Part shown: piece after piece, positions 57,056-64,000 of the stretch | How positions within the stretch are numbered: the stretch's first letter is position 1 | Layout: each line of letters starts with the position of its first letter | Assembly (NCBI GenBank): GCA_036320915.1 | Contig: JAXBDG010000013.1 | Span: 1,302,001-1,366,000 of the forward strand | Source: Linnemannia elongata | Lineage: Eukaryota > Mortierellomycota > Mortierellomycetes > Mortierellales > Mortierellaceae | Direction: 5' to 3' | Length of the DNA: 64,000 nucleotides | Position numbers and translations under genes: made by a program | Notes under the pieces: model-generated | Told to the model about the DNA's origin: nothing | The model's database searches: none | What the model saw: the letters and a program-made list of their open reading frames with translations, nothing else

Positions 57056-59646
57056 TTATGAAGACATTGTCACATCCTCTGCGTCAACATCCATATCCAA
57101 CTCCAACTTGGTCACACCGAACGATGGCTCGACCCATTGGCCCTCCAACAGCTCGCTGTACCGCTGTGAGAATGCGTCGTTGTTCTCAACAGCCTTGCCT
57201 GCCCTCCACATCACTTTGTTGGCCGCCTCGATTTGACCAGTCTCGTTCAAGAACTTCAAGAACGACAAGTAGGTATCTATAAAATAGAATAGAAAAAACG
57301 GGCGTTGGTAAACATATCCTACAAAGTCTGCCATACATCCTCCAAAAGAGCAGCATGCGGAGCAAAGAGCGGTTACCTTCATTCTTTTCGTTCGTATGGA
57401 TGGCCTTCTCGTAGAGCATGGCGATCGCTTTTCTTGATTCTGGCTGGTCGACAGAGTTCTCCTTCTCGAGTTGAACGCATGCCATGAAGAATCCAAGGTC
57501 TGGCAAGCTCCTCTTCATCAGGCTCTGGTATAAGCGACGGACGCCATCGATGCCTTCAGTCTCGTACATCCAGTCCAGGAACCAACCGCTGACACTCTGC
57601 TTGATCAATCCAATATCGGCTCTCTCCTCAGTGACATCGGGCAGGAGGGTGGTGGTGATGCGTACTGCCTCCAAGAAGGCCTCTTCGACCTGCTCCTTGG
57701 TCATGTCCTCTTCCCTGTAGGCGGTCCGGAGGAAGGTAGCATACTCGCGCCAGACCTCGAAACTTTCCGTGTGAATCTTGAGGGCGCGGGCAAAAATTTC
57801 AGGTAACCTTGCGATTTGTTCCGAGCGCGAGAATGAGCGCAAGAGACGAATCTGCTGAATCGTCAATGCAGTCGACTCGGGGTGTTCTGCCACCGCCTTG
57901 TCGAGAACAGCCAAGGCCTTCTTGGAAATCGCATCAAACGACTGTGTGGAGGAGGAGAGCATCCAATTGACATGGAGCAGGTAGAGCGCCTCCGAGTGGA
58001 TCTTCTTCTTGTTGGCGGTGGAAAAGATTCTGTCGATCATTTTGGAGAAGTACAATTTCTAGAAAGAAATAAAGTTAGAAATATCCGTCAGACATGTGAG
58101 CAATGGTAATAACGACTGAACAGACATATAAACACATCCATAGCCCCACTGCCAACATACCAAGTTCTCTTCCTTTGTCTTGCGGTACTCCCAGGTCATG
58201 TTCTGGGCGAAGAGCTCAAACATCTTGACGTCGCCACTTTCACATGCTGCCCAGAATCCCTTGACTGTCTCGGCGATACCCATGGCATATCCCTCCTCGT
58301 CCACTTTAAAGGCATCGATAGCACGGCGGGCAACCAGAGCACGAGCCTCGGGCAAATCCTTGAAGTCCTGCTCAATCGATTCATAGATCTCCTGAATCGA
58401 ATCCTCCTTCAATGGCTTTGGCTTGATGAAAGAGTTGGCGATATCCAGAAATCCTTTGCGGAAGGAGAATGAGGCCGGGATAGTCTCGATACCGTTCCTG
58501 AACACAATCATGGCGATATCTCCCCGGAGCACGGGGTTCTTTTCCGTCTGCAAAGCCTCAGCCTTCTCCTCTGTGAGTGCCTCCCTCTTCTTCTTCTCTT
58601 TCTTGCCCTGTTTTGCTTTGCTCGACTTCTTGGACTCTTCCTCCTTGGCATCGTCCTCCTTGAGGAACTCTGAGTACTCCTCGCCTGTGACTCCTGGGAG
58701 CTTGATCATGTTGTCGGTATCAACCTCGTCATCCTCCATCAAATCATCCTCCACCTCCTTGTTCGACGCATCAATACCGAGCACCTGGCGACGTGCGAGG
58801 ATCTTGGCAATGTAAACCAGCTCCAGTCTGAAGTATTCGTGCCAGAGGTTCTCTGTCGTTGTGTTGAGGCGGATAGCACGCTGAAGCAAAACTGTTGCGT
58901 TGTTCAATCAAAATGTAAAAGGTTCATTTAGTTTCGTTCTGTCCATACAGCTTTCAGCCTGTAGTGTCACAAGTGTTTCGCCTTTGGGTTAAGAAGAAGC
59001 AACTGAAAGAGCGTCTTACCTCTTGCTGCGACAATGTTGGCGTTCTCCTCCCACTCCCAAGCGGCTGCGAGGATCCACATCTTTTCGTTTGTTGGGTGAA
59101 GCTGGATCGCCTGGGCAAAGATCTTTCCAAGAGTCCTGGTGGCACCGTTCTTCTTTGCGAAATCGATGTACTGCAGCCAGATCGAGATGTCGCCCTTGAA
59201 CTTGATGAGGCAGCGCTTGTAGATAAAGAAGATGCGGCGAGGTCCTGCATAATCAGAGATCGACTTCTTGGTATCAGAGACCATGCGAGCGCGTCTCTTT
59301 TTCCTCAATGCCTCCAGGTTCATCTCGTACTCGATATAACGGAGAAAGTCAGCCTTCTTGCTGATCCTGCGCTTGAGGGCGTACTCGAACTTTTGACGCT
59401 GCTTGATGATGGATTTGATCTCTGTCTAGATAAGATTCAATGCCAATGGTTGCTCTTTTTGTTAGGTGCCTGTGTGTGTCTGTCGACACGCCATGAGATG
59501 TAGGCCTTATCAATTTGTCGCTGGTGAAGTTGAAGTGAAAAGAAAGAAAGAAAAAAAGAACGGACCTTTGAGAAGATGCCCTTTTGCTCGAGATCTCGCA
59601 TCTCGGGGATCATCTCCTCCATGTAGAATTGCACTGTGTCCGCCAT
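57056..59646 (-). CDS. UTP6: U3 snoRNP protein UTP6
   Basis: Five exons, complement of 57056-57276, 57377-58058, 58161-58891, 59020-59425 and 59566-59646, give 706 residues. The N-terminus MADTVQFYMEEMIPEMRDLE followed by EIKSIIKQRQKFEYALKRR, DFLRYIEYE and HAT (half-a-TPR) repeats such as WLQYIDFAKK and WILAAAWEWE is diagnostic of UTP6, a small-subunit processome component needed for 18S rRNA maturation in the nucleolus. A Lys/Glu-rich insertion (about 58560-58770) interrupts the middle. Further helical repeats follow (VWREYATFLR, FLDWMYETEGIDGVRRLY). It is longer than yeast (about 440) and human (about 600) proteins because of this insertion and the C-terminal repeats. It is divergent from the Hsp40 gene with 427 bp between the starts. 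Confidence 0.92.
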
Positions 59647-60073
59647 GGTGAAAGCCTCTTAGTGTGGAAGGTTGAAATGGGAGGCGATGGAGACGAAGGT
59701 GTGGAAGGTTGTTGTGGGCGAAGGGGTGGTCGAGCTGAGTATTGTGCACACGAACTGGCAACAAGGTAGAGAGTCAAAAAAAAGAAAAAAGACCAAGCCA
59801 AGAAAACACAACAAGGACTGCTTTTTCCAGCCTCGACAGTTGCACGTGACATTTACCAGCGGTACCTGAATTTTTTTTTTCTTCTTTGTGTGTGCGGTGC
59901 GACTGACAAAGATACAGACGAACGATCACCCATCATCTTTCATCCCCCTTCCTTTTCTTCTCTTCTCATCATCCCCGCCGGCCCCTCCTTTCTTTTTCAT
60001 CCTTCTGCATCCTTCTCCCTTTCCTTCTCTTCCTCCTTTTTAACCCCTCCACTCACACACACATCTATACAAA
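59647..60073. promoter_or_regulatory. Shared promoter of UTP6 and Hsp40 genes
   Basis: This 427-bp divergent spacer must serve both genes. It contains one CACGTG E-box in the context GCACGTGAC (59843-59848) and a long CT-rich leader on the Hsp40 side. Expected chance frequency of CACGTG is about one per 4 kb, so the site is only suggestive. Confidence 0.5.
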
Positions 60074-61711
60074 ATGGTCAAGGAGACAAAGTTGTACGAG
60101 GCCCTCGAGGTCGACCCTGGCTGCTCTGATTCCGAGCTCAAGAAGGCCTACAGAAAGTTGGCCTTGAAGTTCCATCCTGACAAGGTAACATCCGTCCTGT
60201 GGCCACCAGTCAAGGCTCTCATCCAGCACAGAGCATTCCTTTGTTCAGGGGCGGCATCATCAGCCTTTGTTTATGTTACATGGACTCAAAAGTGCGCAGG
60301 CGCAGGCAGATTCTCTCTATGCACAGCCTCCACAGACCTCAACCCTCGCCTTTTTTGTTATCGCACCGCCGGCTCGGTCAATCTTTTTGCAGTCATATCC
60401 CGGCTCCCTCTGTATGCTCACCAATTATTTACTCTTTGCTTTTGTTCTACTTCCATAGACTGGAGGCGCTACCTCGGAAAAGTTCCAGGAGATCAGCCAC
60501 GCATACGACATTCTTTCTGACGCCCAGAAGCGTCAGGTGTACGATCAGTACGGTGAGGCTGGACTCTCTGGTGAGGGTGCTGGCGGTCATGGCGGTATGG
60601 GCGGTCTTTCGCCCGAGGATCTTTTCAGCCACTTCTTTGGCGGCGGTGGTGGTGGACGTGGCGGTCGTCCCTCGGGACCCCGCCGTGGCAAGGATGTTGC
60701 ACACGGATTGAAGGTGACCCTCGAGGATCTCTACAAGGGCAAGACCACCAAGTTGGCTCTTCAGAAGAACGTCCTCTGCGAGAAGTGCGACGGCAAGGGT
60801 GGAAAGGAGGGCGCTGTCAAGACCTGCGCTACCTGCCACGGACAGGGTTACCGTGTCATGCTCCGTCAGATGGGACCCATGATGCAGCAGATTCAGCAGC
60901 CCTGCGGTGACTGCCGTGGAGAGGGAGAGATCATCAACGCCAAGGACAAGTGCAAGTTCTGTAACGCCAAGAAGGTCACCCAGGTCCGCAAGGTTCTGGA
61001 GGTCCACATTGACCGCGGCATGAAGGACGGCAGAAAGATTGTTTTCAACGGCGAGGGCGACCAGGCTCCTGGCACCATCCCCGGAGACGTTGTCATTGTT
61101 TTGGAGCAGCGTGAGCACGCCCGTTTCCGTCGCAACGGCGATGACTTGTTCTACGATGCCAAGATCGACCTTGTTACTGCCCTTGCTGGTGGCAAGATCC
61201 AGATCCCCCACTTGGATGACCGTATCCTCATTGTCGAGATCCTCCCCGGCGAGGTTATCAAGCCCGGTAAGTCTTTTTTATTTATTACTACTCGTTGGCT
61301 GGGTTGAGACGAATTACCTTACCTCAAACCAATCGGATGGAGCCTTGGAGTCTTGCTTTTTCATTTACTTACATATAATGTGCCTTTTACTATTGATGTT
61401 CATCAGGTGATTTGAAGGCTGTGATGGGCCAGGGTATGCCCACCGAGAGACACCACGATTTCGGTAACCTCTACATCCAGTTCGAGATCGAGTTCCCCAC
61501 CGCCAACTGGACCGACGTCGCTAAGATTGAGCAGCTCCGCTCTATCCTCCCCCCAGCAGCCGAGCTTCCCGCCCTCCCCAAGGGTGCCCACATCGAGGAG
61601 GTCAGCCTCACAGAGATGGATCCCCGCCAGAAGGCAAGAGCCGAGCAGGGCCACATGGGCGATGACGATGAAGAGGGCCAGGGTCCTGGTGTCCAGTGCG
61701 CTCAGCAGTAA
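60074..61711 (+). CDS. YDJ1: Type I Hsp40 (DnaJ), Ydj1-like, farnesylation motif
   Basis: Three exons (60074-60184, 60459-61266, 61407-61711) join to 407 residues. J domain 4-70 with HPD at 34-36, interrupted after PDK by intron 1. A Gly-rich linker follows, then the zinc-binding domain with [24 protein letters not shown] and a looser fourth repeat CKFCNAKK. The substrate-binding beta domains are next ([28 protein letters not shown]). The protein ends CAQQ, a CaaX box fitting farnesylation as in Ydj1 (CASQ). This makes it a cytosolic/ER-surface co-chaperone of Hsp70 rather than the mitochondrial type. Codon use is strongly biased to C-ending codons, indicating high expression. The intron 1 splice removes the Asn-Pro usually following HPDK. 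Confidence 0.95.
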
Positions 61712-62661
61712 ACTGCTCTCTCCCTTCTCTCCACTCTCACTCTCACTTCCATCTATCCATCCCACATTGTTCATTTTGTGCTAATTTCTGTGCCCTGTTG
61801 GAATACATTGTAGTAGACACATACGCCATTTCTCAACTTCATTCTCGTATCATTTTTTTTTTATTAAACCCTTCAATACTATGAAAAAATAACCACACTG
61901 CTCTTTCATGACAGACTATGTGAATGTATGAGAAAGTATGCAGGTCAGCAGTATTTGCGCGCGGTTGTCACAGAGAGGTGGTGAGAGGGTGACGGCGGAC
62001 ATGTTTGACACATCTCTCCATCGTGCACTCTATCTTCGATCAAGTAAACAACATGTTCTCTTCTCTTTTCTCTCTTTTTTGTTTTTTTGGTGTTCTTTCG
62101 GTCGGGCATATCTCAAGAGCATATCTCAAGAGCTGTCAGATCTTCTTCCTATCGTCCAAGAACCTTATAAAGCGCGTACACGGTCCCCCGATTGGATTCG
62201 GAGCTACCATATGACGCACTCTCACATAGCTCCGTCATTTCCACTCCACTCCTGATTCCAATTCTGCTCGTTTTGCATGGGCTACTTCCTCCCCTTGGGG
62301 CGGCGCCTTAAACGCCAACACGTCGCATGTTTGAATGTGTGAAAAAGAAAGAGCTTCTTCATTTCCGTGTGCTCTATCTCCCCCTCCGCCTCCTCCTGAC
62401 TTTCCTTTAAGTCGGTCTCTCTCCTCTTTTTTCTTAAATGTTCCTTTCCTCTCTCTCCTTCTTGTATTGACATGGTGCCTGCGTTGCTATCGATACTCCT
62501 GTGGTGCTATCATTCGAAATGCAAAGCCGGGGCGTTTATAAAACTGGTCGCCCATCCCCCAAAAAAACACTTTCACATTTTGCTTCACACTCCTTTTCTC
62601 TACCATCAACCATCTTTGTACAGCTCAGCTTTGCATCAACTCACCCAACAACAACCACGAA
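61712..62661. other. Intergenic, no gene seen
   Basis: 3' region of the Hsp40 gene (AATAAA-like and ATTAAA motifs near 61862) and promoter of the next gene. A 14-bp direct tandem repeat, GCATATCTCAAGAG, occurs at about 62106-62133. No supported ORF. Confidence 0.55.
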
Positions 62662-64000
62662 ATGACAGCTAATTCCCGGCCGCTGCGATGGCTTGCCCTT
62701 GGCTCTATGGCCTTGACGGTATTGAGTGGTCAAGCATGGGCTGACGAATGTCCTGCACCTGTCACTGTTACCAAGACAGAAACTACAACTGTTTGGGCCG
62801 GTAAGGCAAACATTCATTGATGGTACATTGATAGCATTCCTTTCTTCCTCGCATGAAAACACCATTGACAGATTTTCACTACATACTTGTGATGGACTAG
62901 ATGGTAGCTGGCCTACCAAGACGGTGACGCAGCTGGTCGTTCCTGACGACTGTCCTCCGGAACCGCGGTACTCGTGCTATGTTGTCCAGACGACCACCCT
63001 AAACGCCGAGTTACCCCAAGCGACGATTCAAATGGTTTTGCCCCAAAAGCAACAGGAAGAATCCAACAAGCAGGAATGGGACGCAGAGTCAGAAAGCGAT
63101 GAACAAGAGGAGGAACAAGCCAACGACGATCCGCAAGGAGATGCAGTCGAATCGGCACCTGATCCTTCTATCACACCCTTCTCTTCTTCGCCCACACCTA
63201 TTACCACAGCCACAGGTCCAGCCTGTGTGAACTATATCACCACCTTGAGTATGGGACCATGTCCGACATTCACCTCCCTCCCAACCAACAGCGAGGGCTG
63301 CGCTATCATCACAAGCACCGCTTTGGCCATGACTACTGTCACCGCGGTCCCAGGCGTGGATGTTACCTACACTTACTCCTACTCCATCGGCCACGGTCAC
63401 GGTCACCACGCCAACAAACACAGGAAGCGCCCTCACAAGCTCACCCCTACTCCTACTGCCACTGCCACCGCCACCGCCACTGTAACGCCCCCACCAGCTG
63501 TCGCCCTCTTCCCCCCAGAAGAACAAAAGCAGGTCGACACTAAACCCACAAAGACCGAATTCACGACCTCTTTCTCTACCCATTACAGCTACACTCTCTC
63601 GTTTGATTTCACTTACGGTACCCTCAAGCCCTCACCCGTCCCTGGAACTTCTTTGCCTGAACTCCCTGCACCTACTACTACGCTCGCACCTACTACGACC
63701 ACGACTATGACTACTACCACCACTGCGCCTGCAGAAGCACCTCCAGCACCTACCGATCCCGCTACTCCATTCCCTACCGATCCCGCGGACCCTCCGGCAT
63801 CTTTTGACCCATTGGACCCAGCTGCCGACAAAGTTTCGCGTGTTGATGACCCTCCGACCGTCGACCTACCCATGCCCGAGACTCCAGATGAGACTGACCA
63901 GGTTGTGACGATTGACCGACCTGGACCCGTTCCGATCACAAAGGAGGTCGACCCCGAGCCCACAGATCTGAAGAAGGCCTGTCAGGAGTGCGCCGAGCCC
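62662..64000 (+). CDS. Secreted Thr/Pro-rich protein, partial at window end
   Basis: Exon 1 is 62662-62800 and exon 2 starts at 62901, staying open to the last base; 413 residues are visible and the 3' end is missing. A signal peptide (about 1-27, ending SGQAWA) precedes DECPAPVTVTKTETTTVW. Next come paired-cysteine blocks (DDCPPEPRYSCYV and GPACVNYITTLSMGPCPTF), a basic/His-rich patch GHGHGHHANKHRKRPHK, and then Pro/Thr-rich repeats (TATATATATVT, TTTTTMTTTTT, PTDPATPFPTDPADPP). This composition suits an O-glycosylated cell-wall or GPI-type surface protein, but no GPI signal can be judged without the C-terminus. I do not recognise a catalytic domain. The short acidic stretch after LPQKQQEE is also disordered. 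Confidence 0.75.

Noticed and set aside
59843..59848. CACGTG E-boxes as targets of the local bHLH factor (also at 24808, 36720, 40623 and 50625)
   Set aside because: The number seen does not exceed chance for 64 kb, and most lie in gene-free DNA; kept only as a note on the UTP6/Hsp40 spacer.
60447..61211. A 254-codon minus-strand ORF opposite the Hsp40 gene
   Set aside because: It is a mirror of a strongly codon-biased coding exon; the plus strand has the full J domain and zinc fingers.
1..64000. CRISPR array, rRNA, integrated virus or telomere repeats
   Set aside because: No regularly spaced repeats, no rRNA-like stretch, no capsid or polymerase ORF and no TTAGGG arrays were seen in reading both strands.

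Overview
The window looks like nuclear DNA of an early-diverging filamentous fungus, most likely Mortierellomycota or a related Mucoromycota lineage. The evidence is that most genes are split by many short GT-AG introns whose phases join perfectly across exons. Intergenic DNA is long, CT-rich and full of mononucleotide tracts. The conserved eukaryotic genes (DNA ligase I, AdoMet decarboxylase, citrate carrier, UTP6, type I Hsp40) are fungal in form. A secreted six-cysteine family that I associate with early-diverging fungi and basidiomycetes is multicopy. No searches were run, so the lineage is an inference from what I recognise.

Layout: 0.5-2.4 kb, a degenerate thioredoxin-fold gene and a NADAR-domain gene (both minus). 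4.4-6.0 kb, the nucleotide-sugar transporter HUT1 (plus). 6.9-8.9 kb, a MiT/TFE-like bHLH factor (minus). 9-14.8 kb is gene-poor and holds one small membrane-protein gene that appears broken by one base. 14.8-20.6 kb, a secreted six-cysteine protein (plus) and two tandem acid sphingomyelinase-like genes (minus). 20.6-25.1 kb is empty except for an 80-bp hAT-type MITE. 25.1-28.7 kb, a 12-exon DNA ligase I (minus), divergent from a DUF155 gene at 29.3-31.8 kb (plus) and a candidate CENP-U/Ame1-like kinetochore gene at 32.3-35.4 kb (plus). 35.6-43.4 kb, three more members of the secreted family separated by about 5 kb of empty DNA. 44.0-46.8 kb, a 2.7-kb pogo/Tigger-like DNA transposon with identical 149-bp terminal inverted repeats and a frameshifted transposase. 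46.9-47.6 kb, a Q/R-rich repetitive ORF. 48.8-50.6 kb, S-adenosylmethionine decarboxylase SPE2 (minus), with an isolated 28-codon ORF 1.6 kb upstream. 53.6-56.6 kb, mitochondrial citrate carrier CTP1 (minus). 57.0-59.6 kb, UTP6 (minus), sharing a promoter region with a Ydj1-like Hsp40 at 60.1-61.7 kb (plus). From 62.7 kb a secreted Thr/Pro-rich protein runs off the window end.

Functionally the window mixes housekeeping genes (replication, polyamine synthesis, rRNA processing, chaperone, carriers) with an extracellular set: four secreted six-cysteine paralogs behind strong TATA boxes and two secreted sphingomyelinase-like enzymes with saposin domains. I see no CRISPR array, rRNA, convincing tRNA or virus-like gene. 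The most unusual items are the secreted-family cluster, the two dated-looking mobile elements, the short ORF upstream of SPE2, and the small membrane-protein gene with a one-base disruption.
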